DNA from: Patescibacteria group bacterium
GTDB lineage: Bacteria; Patescibacteriota; Minisyncoccia; Minisyncoccales; JAGOPM01
DNA: 7,496 nucleotides
Reading direction: 5' to 3'
NCBI GenBank assembly: GCA_022710815.1
Contig: JAKLGF010000019.1
Span: 1-7,496 of the forward strand
Shown here piece after piece: positions 1 to 6,895 of this stretch. Under the pieces are notes generated by a model, which saw only the letters and a program-made list of their open reading frames with translations, was not told the DNA's origin and did not search any database. How positions within the stretch are numbered: position 1 is the stretch's first letter; every line of letters starts with the position of its first letter. A program made the translations under genes and the position numbers.

Positions 1-46
1 TTATATTTAATAATACACAATAAAAGTATGAATAATTATTATATAT

Positions 47-74
47 TTGCAGAATTAATCGCAGATGCTACAAT
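47..74 (+). promoter_or_regulatory. Probable sigma-70-type promoter of the orphan secreted-protein gene
   Basis: A TTGCAG hexamer (47-52) and a TACAAT hexamer (69-74) are separated by 16 bp. The second is preceded by TG plus one base (66-68), which makes an extended -10 element. A perfect TATAAT at 74-79 overlaps it and could serve instead, but it has no good -35 at normal spacing. Transcription would start near 81-86, giving a leader of about 15-20 nt before the ATG at 100. The leader shows no Shine-Dalgarno sequence. In DNA this AT-rich, -10-like hexamers arise by chance, so the call rests on the combination of extended -10 and spacing. Confidence 0.4.
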
Positions 75-99
75 ATAATTAAATTTAACCATATAAAAA

Positions 100-870
100 A
101 TGAAAAAGATATATATTATATTAATTATCGTTTTGTTATTTTTATTAACGGGCACAGCTTTGTTCAGATTTTATTTTGCGAATTCTACAAAAGCTCTTGT
201 AGAATTATCAAAATCATCTTTTCAACATTCTCAAAATCAATCTGTTCATAGCTATGCAATCGATCTGGGCACAATGGATTTTAGAATTATAGAAGGTGGT
301 GCGGTTGTTTTAGACAAATTGGCTGCAAAAATTGAACTATTTTCAAAAAATGGAACAAAAAAAGATGCTAAGAAACTTATAAAAACAGTGATGATCTGTG
401 TTGGGAAAACAAGCGCAAATGAATGTAGAGGTAGAGAAGCGGCTAGTTTTGATGGCGAATACGCTTTATTCGACAACATAGGAAGCGAAATAACCAAAGA
501 TGTTTCTCATCAAGATTCTTTAGATTTTCTTGTCTCTATTAATATAGAACCATATGTTGAAAAAATAGAGCAAGACGGAAATCCGACCGGCTTTGAAAAT
601 GGTGATTATTTACAATATTCTGTTATTATTGGGAAGCCTAGCAATGATAGTGTCTCGGCATTTGTTTTTGGTCCAGACGGAAATAGTAAACAAAAAGCAA
701 GAATTATAGGAGAATTCTATTCAGAAAAGACTAACTTGTGGCCTTATTTTTCTAAAAATTGCTTAAAAGACGGGGAATATCTTTTGTATGGCGCACAAGC
801 AAAATGTTGCCCCGACTTAAACGAATTCATTTCTGGTAATGGAGATGCTATTTGTTCCAAAGCTAAATAA
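100..870 (+). CDS. Orphan secreted or membrane-anchored protein, 256 aa, function unknown
   Basis: I do not recognise this protein. It starts with two lysines followed by a strongly hydrophobic stretch (about residues 4-26), then a polar, Ser/Asn/Lys-rich chain with no further membrane span. This fits a signal peptide or an N-terminal anchor with the rest outside the cytoplasm. There is no lipobox cysteine and no type IV prepilin motif. The body has alternating hydrophobic/polar stretches suggesting beta-rich structure. Six cysteines (100, 109, 221, 236, 237, 252) could form disulfides in an exported protein, four of them clustered in the last 36 residues. The ATG at 100 is the first usable start after the putative promoter, and no Shine-Dalgarno sequence precedes it. 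The gene seems to use ATA isoleucine codons more freely than the chaperone genes beside it. It converges on dnaJ and shares its terminator, so it is a separate transcription unit. That it is a real gene is fairly safe (256 codons, export signal, terminator just after the stop). Its role is not known. Confidence 0.75.
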   Translation: MKKIYIILIIVLLFLLTGTALFRFYFANSTKALVELSKSSFQHSQNQSVHSYAIDLGTMDFRIIEGGAVVLDKLAAKIELFSKNGTKKDAKKLIKTVMICVGKTSANECRGREAASFDGEYALFDNIGSEITKDVSHQDSLDFLVSINIEPYVEKIEQDGNPTGFENGDYLQYSVIIGKPSNDSVSAFVFGPDGNSKQKARIIGEFYSEKTNLWPYFSKNCLKDGEYLLYGAQAKCCPDLNEFISGNGDAICSKAK

Positions 871-880
871 AAAACACTCA

Positions 881-906
881 AAAAGAGCGGTTTGAGCCGC
901 TCTTTT
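881..906. terminator. Bidirectional intrinsic terminator between convergent genes
   Basis: A perfect 10-bp inverted repeat has arms AAAAGAGCGG (881-890) and CCGCTCTTTT (897-906) around a 6-nt loop. The stem has a GC-rich core flanked by an A-tract on one side and a T-tract on the other, so either strand yields a hairpin followed by U residues. On the + strand it lies 10 bp after the TAA of the orphan gene (868-870). On the minus strand it begins 7 bp after the TAA of dnaJ (914-916), with more T residues beyond. It therefore probably ends both converging transcripts. Confidence 0.87.
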
Positions 907-913
907 AATTTGC

Positions 914-2005
914 TTACAATCCTTCTTTTCTTAACTCTTCGAGTAATTCCTTTTGTTTGCGAGATAGTTTCTCTGGAGTTTGAACAACTAATTCCAGATA
1001 AATGTCTCCATTTCCTCTGTGAGAGAAATGAGGAATACCTTTGTCAGAAATCTTGAATACTTTTCCTGATTGAGTTTCTTTGGGAACTTTGAGAATAATA
1101 GTTTTTTGATCTAAGTTCTTTATCTCCACATCTCCTCCTAGGGCAGCTTTGGTAAAAGGAATCATTATTCTGGCATAAAGATCATCTCCTTTTCTTTTGA
1201 ATACTTTGTGCGGTTTTAAATTAATTCGCACATACAAATCTCCTGAAGGAGCATTTCTTCTGCCCGCATTTCCCTTTCCCGGGATAGAGAAAACTTGATT
1301 GTGATCTGCTCCAGCTGGAATAGTAACAGCAATCTCTTCTTCTTTTTTTATCCTTCCTTCTCCTTTGCAGACATTACAAATGATTTTGGGCTTGTGTCCT
1401 TCTCCCTGGCATTCAGGGCAGAGTCCGGTTTGAGTGAAAACTCCAAATGGGGTTCTTTTCATTTGCTGGACTCTTCCAGTTCCTCTGCAAGTATGGCATT
1501 CTTCAGTCTGACTTCCTGGTTCAGCTCCATTGCCATGACAGCGATTGCAGGAAACATGTTTGGAAACTACAAAAGTTTTTTGAATGCTTTTGATTACATC
1601 TTCTAATTCCAATTCCAAATCTATCTGAATATCACTTCCCTTTTTGCGTTTTCCTTTTGTTTGTTGGCCCATTCCGCCTCCAAAGAATTGGTCGAAAATA
1701 TCGCCAATATCTCCCATGTCTCCGAAATTGAATTCAAAGCCTCCGCCTCCTTGTTGGGCAAAGTCTTGCCAATTAAATCCTCCCATATTGGGATCGCCTC
1801 CGACAAATCCGTATTTATCATACTGTTCTCTTTTCTGTTTGTCAGAAAGAACTTTGTAAGCCTCGTTAATCTCTTTAAACTTAGCAGCATCTCCATTTTT
1901 ATCTGGATGATGTTGATGGGCTAGATTGTAATAGGCTTTGCGGATTTGTTCTTCTGTGGCGTTCTTTTCTAAACCTAGTATTTTGTAATAGTCTTTTTTA
2001 TCCAT
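914..2005 (-). CDS. dnaJ: Molecular chaperone DnaJ (Hsp40, type I)
   Basis: This is the cytoplasmic co-chaperone that binds unfolded substrates, hands them to DnaK and stimulates DnaK ATP hydrolysis. The protein has 363 residues, close to the usual 370-380, and all type I domains are present in order. The J-domain (about 1-67) carries the essential HPD motif at 33-35. A Gly/Phe-rich linker spans about 68-115. The zinc-binding domain has four CxxCxGxG repeats, with Cys pairs at 153/156, 170/173, 196/199 and 210/213, enough to hold two zinc ions. The C-terminal substrate-binding beta domains and dimerisation tail follow (about 220-363). The start codon overlaps the dnaK stop by one base (TAATG), which suggests translational coupling. 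The only ribosome-binding candidate is a weak AAGAG, 5 nt before the ATG. It is the last gene of the operon, and the hairpin terminator follows. No key residue is missing. Confidence 0.98.
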   Translation of the reverse strand: MDKKDYYKILGLEKNATEEQIRKAYYNLAHQHHPDKNGDAAKFKEINEAYKVLSDKQKREQYDKYGFVGGDPNMGGFNWQDFAQQGGGGFEFNFGDMGDIGDIFDQFFGGGMGQQTKGKRKKGSDIQIDLELELEDVIKSIQKTFVVSKHVSCNRCHGNGAEPGSQTEECHTCRGTGRVQQMKRTPFGVFTQTGLCPECQGEGHKPKIICNVCKGEGRIKKEEEIAVTIPAGADHNQVFSIPGKGNAGRRNAPSGDLYVRINLKPHKVFKRKGDDLYARIMIPFTKAALGGDVEIKNLDQKTIILKVPKETQSGKVFKISDKGIPHFSHRGNGDIYLELVVQTPEKLSRKQKELLEELRKEGL

Positions 2006-3933
2006 TATTTCTCTTGATAATCTCCTTCTTGGGCATCATTGGTCTTTTCCTGTTCTGGCTGAGCCTGATTTGGCTGTGGTTGTTGCTGATACATTGCCTG
2101 CCCAATCTTTTGAATTGTTGTAGACAATTCATTAGTTTTGTTTTTAATTTCCTCTATATTATCAGTGTCTTTTACCTTTTTCAATTGTTCAATCTTTTCT
2201 TTGACTTCATTGGCAATGTCAGCTGATATTTTATCCTTGTTATCATTTAAAGATTTCTCTGACATGTAAATTAAAGAATCAGCTTGATTGCGAGCTTCAA
2301 TCATTTGGCGCTTCTTTTCATCTTCTTCTTTGTGCAAATCAGCTTCTTTCTTCATTCTCTCAATTTCTTCTTTTGATAATCCAGTTGTTCCATCAATTCT
2401 AATTGATTGGTTCTTTCCAGTAGCTTTGTCTTTGGCATGAACACTAATTATTCCACTAGCATCGACATCGAAAGTAACCTCAATCTGAGGTATGCCTCTG
2501 GGAGCTGGAGCAATTCCATCTAAAACAAATCTTCCCAAAGATCTGTTATCATGGGCCATTGGTCTTTCTCCTTGCAAAACATTGATTTCAACTGAAGGCT
2601 GATTATCAGCAGCAGTTGAAAAGATTTGAGATTTAGAAGTAGGAATAGTAGTGTTTTTGTTAATCATAATGGTATTAACACTACCCATTGTTTCAATTCC
2701 TAAAGACAAAGGCAAAACATCCAAAAGCAAAACGCTTTTAATATCTCCCTCAGGAGCTCTTCCTTCTTTGGAAGCTGAAATGATTTCAGCCTGAACAGCT
2801 GCGCCCATGGCCACAACTTCTTCAGGATTTAAAGTTTTGTTAGGTTCTTTGCCAAAAGCATTTTTAACAGCATCTTTAATAGCTGGAATCAAAGTGGTTC
2901 CTCCCACAAAAACGATCTCATTAATATCACTGGCGCTGTTAAGTTTGGGTTCGTCTTTTTTGTTTACTGCTTCTTGTAAGGTAGCTTGGACTCTTTTAAC
3001 AGATCTATCAATTAATTCAGCAGACAATTCATTGAATTTAGCTCTACTTAATTTGTAGAGCAAGTGCTTAGGACCAGAGGCATCTGAGGAAATGAAAGGA
3101 ATATTGATTTCAGTTTCCTGGGCGCTGGAAAGCTCGATTTTAGCTTTTTCAGCAGCTTCTTTTAAACGAGATAAGGCTAAAGAATCATTGGCCAAATCAA
3201 TTCCTTGGTCTTTTTTGAATTCCTTAACCAACCAATCAATAATTAACTGATCAAAATCATTTCCGCCCAAATGAGGTTCTCCGCCTGTAGCAATAACTTC
3301 CACAACTTCAGGAGTAACATTGAGAATTGTAACATCAAAGGTTCCGCCTCCGAAATCATAGACCAAAACCTTTTCATTCTGTTTTTTACCAAGGCCATAG
3401 GCTAGGGCTGCGGCTGTTGGTTCATTGATGATCTTTAAAACATTAAAGCCAGCAATTTCTCCAGCAGTCATGGTAGCTTTTCTCTGAGAATCATCAAAGT
3501 TAGCTGGACAGGTAATAACAACATCAGAGACTTTTTCTCCTAATTTGCTTTCAGCATCTGTTTTGATTTTCTGCAAAACCATTGAAGAAATCTCAATGGG
3601 GCTAAACCATTTGTCCCCCATTTGGATTTCTACTCCGCCATTACCAGCCTCTCTGGTTTTGTAGGACATTCTTTTTAATTCATTCTGGACTTCAGGATCA
3701 GAGTACTTTCTACCAATGAATCTTTTAACAGCATGAATTGTGTTTAAAGGATTGGTTACTGCTTGTCTGTAAGCAATAACTCCGATTTGTCTTTCATTGT
3801 TTTTAGACAATGCTACAACTGAAGGAGTCAAAATTGATCCTTCCTGATTTTCCAAACATTGGGGCTTTCCATTAACAACGGAAGCCATTTTGGTGATTGT
3901 TGTTCCTAAATCTATTCCTAATACTTTTGCCAT
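2005..3933 (-). CDS. dnaK: Molecular chaperone DnaK (Hsp70), with unusual substitutions
   Basis: This is an ATP-dependent cytoplasmic Hsp70 that binds and releases hydrophobic peptide segments, working with the DnaJ and GrpE encoded beside it. Its 642 residues match the family length. The nucleotide-binding domain (1-about 395) has GIDLGTT at 6-12, the catalytic Lys70, Pro143 and Arg151, the [11 protein letters not shown] block at 170-180 and GGGTFD at 195-200. The interdomain linker VLLLDV is at 401-406. The beta substrate-binding domain runs to about 513, including [14 protein letters not shown], then come a helical lid and a Gln/Pro-rich tail (from about 616). The tail lacks the acidic EEV-type ending of E. 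coli DnaK. Differences from the consensus are N to I in GTTNS (residue 13), RTTPS to ILTPS (34-37), AKRQ to AYRQ (54-57), PAYF to PANF (Asn145) and GGxTRxP to GGTTLIP (344-350). There are also insertions of about 8 residues near 324-332 and 9 residues near 388-396. The start lies 4 nt after the grpE stop, without a Shine-Dalgarno sequence. Operon context supports DnaK rather than a specialised Hsp70, but these changes are odd. Confidence 0.98.
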   Translation of the reverse strand: MAKVLGIDLGTTITKMASVVNGKPQCLENQEGSILTPSVVALSKNNERQIGVIAYRQAVTNPLNTIHAVKRFIGRKYSDPEVQNELKRMSYKTREAGNGGVEIQMGDKWFSPIEISSMVLQKIKTDAESKLGEKVSDVVITCPANFDDSQRKATMTAGEIAGFNVLKIINEPTAAALAYGLGKKQNEKVLVYDFGGGTFDVTILNVTPEVVEVIATGGEPHLGGNDFDQLIIDWLVKEFKKDQGIDLANDSLALSRLKEAAEKAKIELSSAQETEINIPFISSDASGPKHLLYKLSRAKFNELSAELIDRSVKRVQATLQEAVNKKDEPKLNSASDINEIVFVGGTTLIPAIKDAVKNAFGKEPNKTLNPEEVVAMGAAVQAEIISASKEGRAPEGDIKSVLLLDVLPLSLGIETMGSVNTIMINKNTTIPTSKSQIFSTAADNQPSVEINVLQGERPMAHDNRSLGRFVLDGIAPAPRGIPQIEVTFDVDASGIISVHAKDKATGKNQSIRIDGTTGLSKEEIERMKKEADLHKEEDEKKRQMIEARNQADSLIYMSEKSLNDNKDKISADIANEVKEKIEQLKKVKDTDNIEEIKNKTNELSTTIQKIGQAMYQQQPQPNQAQPEQEKTNDAQEGDYQEK

Positions 3934-3937
3934 ATGT

Positions 3938-4411
3938 TTATTTTATTATTTTAACCTTAGCTGGTCTGATTATTTTGTTATTTATCTTGTAACCTTTTTG
4001 AATTTCCTCTATTACAGTTCCGGGTTCATCTTCTTGTTCTACTTCCTGGATTACTTCGCACTCCAATGGGTCATATATCTTTCCCAAATAGCTGTATTCA
4101 ATAATCCCTTGGGCTTTGAGAAGATCTACTAATTGTTTCTGGGTTAAAAGTAGGCCTTGAATGCTGGGATCTTGAAGCTGTTCTGGGGTTAAATGTTTCT
4201 TGGCTAATTCAAAATTATCAATAACGGGAAATAGTTTTTGAAGCCAGGCTTCTAAAACCATTGAAGAATAATCTTTTAATCGCTGGATTTCTTCTTTTTG
4301 GTAATTAATTAGGTCAGCCTGGGACCGTTGCCATCCAGCTAGAAATTCTTCGCGTTCTTTTTTAATTGTTTCTAACTCACTTTGTTCTGTTTGTTGTTCT
4401 TCTTGTTCCAT
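3938..4411 (-). CDS. grpE: GrpE, nucleotide exchange factor for DnaK
   Basis: GrpE opens the DnaK nucleotide cleft to release ADP and so resets the chaperone cycle. The protein is a cytoplasmic homodimer. This copy has 157 residues, shorter than the 197 of E. coli GrpE, and most of the difference lies in the N-terminal tail. Residues 1-50 are Glu/Gln/Lys-rich and form the start of the long dimerisation helix. The FPVIDNFELAKKH segment (61-73) matches the conserved central helix motif. The C-terminal beta-wing domain carries YDP, followed by the family pattern E-x-G-x-VIEE-x-QKGY and IRPAKV. The usual FDPxxHEA is here YDPLECEV, so the common histidine is missing, which I take as lineage drift. 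The start is 5 nt after the hrcA stop with no ribosome-binding sequence, so it is probably translated by reinitiation. Confidence 0.97.
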   Translation of the reverse strand: MEQEEQQTEQSELETIKKEREEFLAGWQRSQADLINYQKEEIQRLKDYSSMVLEAWLQKLFPVIDNFELAKKHLTPEQLQDPSIQGLLLTQKQLVDLLKAQGIIEYSYLGKIYDPLECEVIQEVEQEDEPGTVIEEIQKGYKINNKIIRPAKVKIIK

Positions 4412-4416
4412 ATGTT

Positions 4417-5136
4417 TTAAAAGTTTTCAAATATTTCATCAATCATATTTAGTAAACTAATATTTCTCTGATAACTCATTCTTTTAGGTCCCATTAAAGC
4501 AATTATTGCTTTTTTGCCATCTTCTGTCTGGCATTTCTTAACTATTAAGGAAAATTCTTGGGATTGTTTGAGCTTGTTCTCCTTTCCAATATAGATAGAA
4601 AGATCTTCTTGGCATAACGAGCAGAGCTGATCCATTTCTTCCTCAATTCCAGAAATCATTTTGATAAACCTCTTCATGTAGTCAGCCTGTTTGAATTCTG
4701 GTTCTAGTAACAGATTTTCCCAACCCTGGGTCATAAAGAAGTCGTCATCATAGAAATATGTCATGGTTAAATTAGATGACAAGTCTGCTACTTTGCGGGT
4801 TAAATCCTGAGTGGTTTTGATATAGTCATCAGATTTGGTCAAAGAGGAAAGTTCCTTTTTAATCTTGGTAGTATTGGATTCCTGGGAATCATTTTGATTC
4901 TGAAGAATCTTATCAACAAAGAATCTGTAGGCCTTGTCAGTAGGAACGCTTCCCGAGGAAACATGGGGCTGCATTAAATAGCCCTCTTTTTCCAATTGAC
5001 TCATTTCAATCCTCATTGTAGCTGGGCTGATTTCAAAGTCATTGTTTTCAATCAAAGACTTGGAAGAAATCGGCTGAGCAGTATCAATGTGATCGCTAAT
5101 GATTTGGTATAGGATTTTTTCTTGCCTTTCTGTCAT
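4417..5136 (-). CDS. hrcA: Heat-inducible transcription repressor HrcA, short form
   Basis: HrcA is the repressor that binds the CIRCE operator and releases it when heat shock occupies the chaperones needed to keep it folded. The N-terminal winged helix-turn-helix (1-75) is clear: MTERQEKIL at the start, PISSK at 22-26, the recognition segment SPATMRIEM at 37-45, and GYLMQPHVSSG plus PTDKAYRFF at 52-73. The C-terminal part keeps the IG-x-EN motif (183-187) and a GPKRMSY block (216-222), both typical of the GAF-like effector/dimerisation domain. The protein has only 239 residues against about 340 in Bacillus-type HrcA. The missing part lies in the middle (about 80-180), and the frame is intact, so this is a compact form and not a broken gene. 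A longer reading frame begins at 5172, but that ATG lies between the -35 and -10 boxes and would be upstream of the transcript. The ATG at 5136 also matches where the family begins. No Shine-Dalgarno sequence is seen. The usual Asn of the recognition helix (TIRNEM) is Ile here. A CxxC is at 172-175. Confidence 0.94.
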   Translation of the reverse strand: MTERQEKILYQIISDHIDTAQPISSKSLIENNDFEISPATMRIEMSQLEKEGYLMQPHVSSGSVPTDKAYRFFVDKILQNQNDSQESNTTKIKKELSSLTKSDDYIKTTQDLTRKVADLSSNLTMTYFYDDDFFMTQGWENLLLEPEFKQADYMKRFIKMISGIEEEMDQLCSLCQEDLSIYIGKENKLKQSQEFSLIVKKCQTEDGKKAIIALMGPKRMSYQRNISLLNMIDEIFENF

Positions 5137-5161
5137 AAAGCAAAAATTAATTACATTCAGT

Positions 5162-5189
5162 ATTATAGCCAATCCAAATTAGCAGTCAA
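5162..5189 (-). promoter_or_regulatory. Sigma-70-type promoter of the hrcA-grpE-dnaK-dnaJ operon
   Basis: Read on the minus strand, TTGACT (5189-5184) and a perfect TATAAT (5167-5162) are separated by 16 bp. The -35 box matches the TTGACA consensus at five of six positions. Transcription would begin near 5155, giving a leader of about 18-20 nt before the hrcA ATG at 5136. The -35 box lies wholly inside the CIRCE operator, so HrcA binding would block RNA polymerase. I see no second promoter inside the operon, where the gaps are 5 nt or less. Confidence 0.87.
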
Positions 5190-5205
5190 GACCCTTGAGT
5201 GCTAA
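5179..5205. promoter_or_regulatory. CIRCE operator (HrcA binding site)
   Basis: The + strand reads TTAGCAGTC, a 9-base spacer (AAGACCCTT), then GAGTGCTAA. The CIRCE consensus is TTAGCACTC-N9-GAGTGCTAA, so 17 of 18 conserved bases match and the spacer has exactly the standard length. The single deviation is at 5185 (G for C). The element covers the hrcA -35 box and sits directly upstream of the repressor gene, the classic autoregulated arrangement. It ends 22 bp before the -35 box of the rightward promoter, so a direct effect on the glycosyltransferase genes is possible but not indicated. Confidence 0.96.
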
Positions 5206-5227
5206 TGGAGTTTTTAACAGGGTTTAA

Positions 5228-5255
5228 TTGTAAAAATATCCCTATTTACTATAAT
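5228..5255 (+). promoter_or_regulatory. Probable promoter of the glycosyltransferase pair, near-leaderless
   Basis: TTGTAA (5228-5233) and a perfect TATAAT (5250-5255) are separated by 16 bp, the same spacing as in the hrcA promoter. A start about 7 nt after the -10 box would fall near 5262, only about 10 nt before the ATG at 5272. That leaves no room for a normal ribosome-binding site, and none is visible. The -35 is only a four-of-six match, so confidence is moderate. Confidence 0.6.
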
Positions 5256-5271
5256 TAATCTAATCAAATAT

Positions 5272-6894
5272 ATGCAAAGAAAAACTCTTTTGTGCCTTTT
5301 AGGCATTCTCTTTTTAGCTGTGTTCTTCAGGTTCTGGCAATTAGGATCATTCCCCCCTGGAGTCTTTCAGGATGAGGCTGTAAATACCATGGATGCGCTT
5401 AATAATCCTGGCCAGCCATTTTATCCTGCTAATAATGGCCGAGAAGGATTATTTATGAATTTAATTGCTTTGTCTTTTAAATTCTTTGGAGTTAATACAG
5501 TAGCTTTAAGATTAGTTTCAGCCATTATTGGAACCCTGACAGTTTTGGGAATATATTTCTTAGGCAAGGAATTGACCAAAAAGGAAAACATTGGTTTGTG
5601 GTCATCTTTGTTTGTAGCTTTGTCTTTCTGGCATATTAATTTTTCTAGAATCTCTTTTAGAGTCATAATGTTGCCTTTTGCTATTGTTTGGTTTTTGTAT
5701 TTCTTAATCAAAGCTTTCAATAGAAAGCTAGAAAGTGACAAAACTTCTTGGTGGGATTTAGCAGCTTCAGGATTCTTTTTCGGTTTAGGTTTCTACACTT
5801 ACACTACTTTCCGCTTAACTGGAGTTTTGCTTCTTTTCTTTGTCCTACTTTACTACTTAATTGTTTTTATCAAGAAAAAAGAATTCAAATCTTTTTTTGG
5901 CCAATGTTTGTTCTTTGGATTAATAGGGATAATTGTTCTAATTCCATTAATCAGCTATTTTGTTGCTCATCCAGCAGACTTTTTGGGCAGAACATCTCAG
6001 GTTATGGTCTTTGCTCAAGAAAACCCAGTTAAAGCCCTTTTTGATAGCTTGGGAAAGCATTTAGCCATGTTTAATTTCCATGGCGATTGGAATTGGAGGC
6101 ATAATATTGCTGGAGCTCCTCAATTAGAAGGAATTACTGGATTTTTCTTTTTAATCGGAATTATTCTTTCTTTGGGCTCCTTGATTTTTCATAAAAAAAG
6201 AGATCCTCAGGAAGTTTTGGGCAGATACATTTTGCTAATGGGATTTGCTTGTGGATTATTACCAGCAGTCTTAACAGCTGAAGGAGCGCCCCATGCTTTA
6301 AGAACCATGGGCTGTTTGCCTTTTGCCTTTATCTTTGCCGGAGTAGGAATGAATTATGCAGTAGAAAAGATTAATGCTACAGAATCCAAACAGAAATTCT
6401 CTTGGCTCTACAATTCTCTAGCAACCCTAGTGGTTATTGTTTTAATCACTACTACTTTCTATGGCTATTTCATGAATTGGGCCCAGAAAAAAGAAGTGCA
6501 TTCAGCTTTTGCCAGTGACTTTGTTGATTTTGGAGAACTAGTTAACAAAATTGATTCCAATATCAATGTATATATTATCTTCTATGGAGGAAACAGCACT
6601 TATGATGCTGAAACAATCAGATTCATTGAAGCTACTAAATACAAAAAGACTGGCCATTACCAATATTTCACTTCTGATGAATTTGAGAAATATGATTTCC
6701 AAAACAAGGGCAATAATGCTGTTGTGGCCTTGGGAAATTTAGGAAATAGTTTTTCTGATCCAATTAAAGGAGAAGAAATGCAAGGATTAGCCACAGTTTT
6801 AAACAAAGCCAATTTAACTTCAGTTGTTTTTATTCTCAATGATGCCCCTAATGAATATATCCAACATATTCAACAAAAAGTATCTGTGAAATAA
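5272..6894 (+). CDS. GT-C family membrane glycosyltransferase (PMT/ArnT-like, GT39/GT83 type)
   Basis: This is a polytopic membrane protein of 540 residues that probably moves a sugar from a polyprenyl-phosphate donor to an acceptor on the outer face of the cytoplasmic membrane. The first hydrophobic helix (about 5-21) is followed by a loop with adjacent acidic residues Asp34-Glu35. That position and motif are typical of the GT-C catalytic loop. About ten to eleven more hydrophobic segments follow, roughly at 79-97, 110-147, 164-200, 210-230, 286-305, 318-334, 347-362 and 379-400. An APHALR motif at 339-344 resembles the conserved Pro-His-Arg block seen before the last helices of PMT-like enzymes. 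Residues about 405-540 form a soluble C-terminal domain that I cannot assign. The first ATG is used, with no Shine-Dalgarno sequence. The gene is followed after one base by a second GT-C gene, suggesting one transcript and a shared surface-glycosylation pathway. Donor and acceptor cannot be told from the sequence. The GT-C fold is well supported, the exact family less so. Confidence 0.9.
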   Translation: MQRKTLLCLLGILFLAVFFRFWQLGSFPPGVFQDEAVNTMDALNNPGQPFYPANNGREGLFMNLIALSFKFFGVNTVALRLVSAIIGTLTVLGIYFLGKELTKKENIGLWSSLFVALSFWHINFSRISFRVIMLPFAIVWFLYFLIKAFNRKLESDKTSWWDLAASGFFFGLGFYTYTTFRLTGVLLLFFVLLYYLIVFIKKKEFKSFFGQCLFFGLIGIIVLIPLISYFVAHPADFLGRTSQVMVFAQENPVKALFDSLGKHLAMFNFHGDWNWRHNIAGAPQLEGITGFFFLIGIILSLGSLIFHKKRDPQEVLGRYILLMGFACGLLPAVLTAEGAPHALRTMGCLPFAFIFAGVGMNYAVEKINATESKQKFSWLYNSLATLVVIVLITTTFYGYFMNWAQKKEVHSAFASDFVDFGELVNKIDSNINVYIIFYGGNSTYDAETIRFIEATKYKKTGHYQYFTSDEFEKYDFQNKGNNAVVALGNLGNSFSDPIKGEEMQGLATVLNKANLTSVVFILNDAPNEYIQHIQQKVSVK

Positions 6895-6895
6895 T

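Noticed and set aside
31..40. Perfect 10-bp palindrome AATAATTATT upstream of the orphan gene
   Set aside because: It is made only of A and T in very AT-rich DNA, has no partner copy in the window, and is likely chance.
1295..1924. Several open frames on the + strand and in another minus frame within dnaJ
   Set aside because: They overlap a fully conserved dnaJ, have low-complexity Ser/Phe/Pro-rich translations and carry no start signals. They are by-products of its codon composition.
5137..5172. Twelve extra N-terminal codons that could lengthen hrcA to an ATG at 5172
   Set aside because: That ATG lies between the -35 and -10 boxes of the operon promoter, upstream of the expected transcript start, and the added residues do not match the HrcA N-terminus. 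The ATG at 5136 fits both.
5179..5271. HrcA control of the glycosyltransferase genes from the shared CIRCE
   Set aside because: The rightward promoter lies 22 bp beyond the operator and does not overlap it. Repression of that direction is not supported by the layout.
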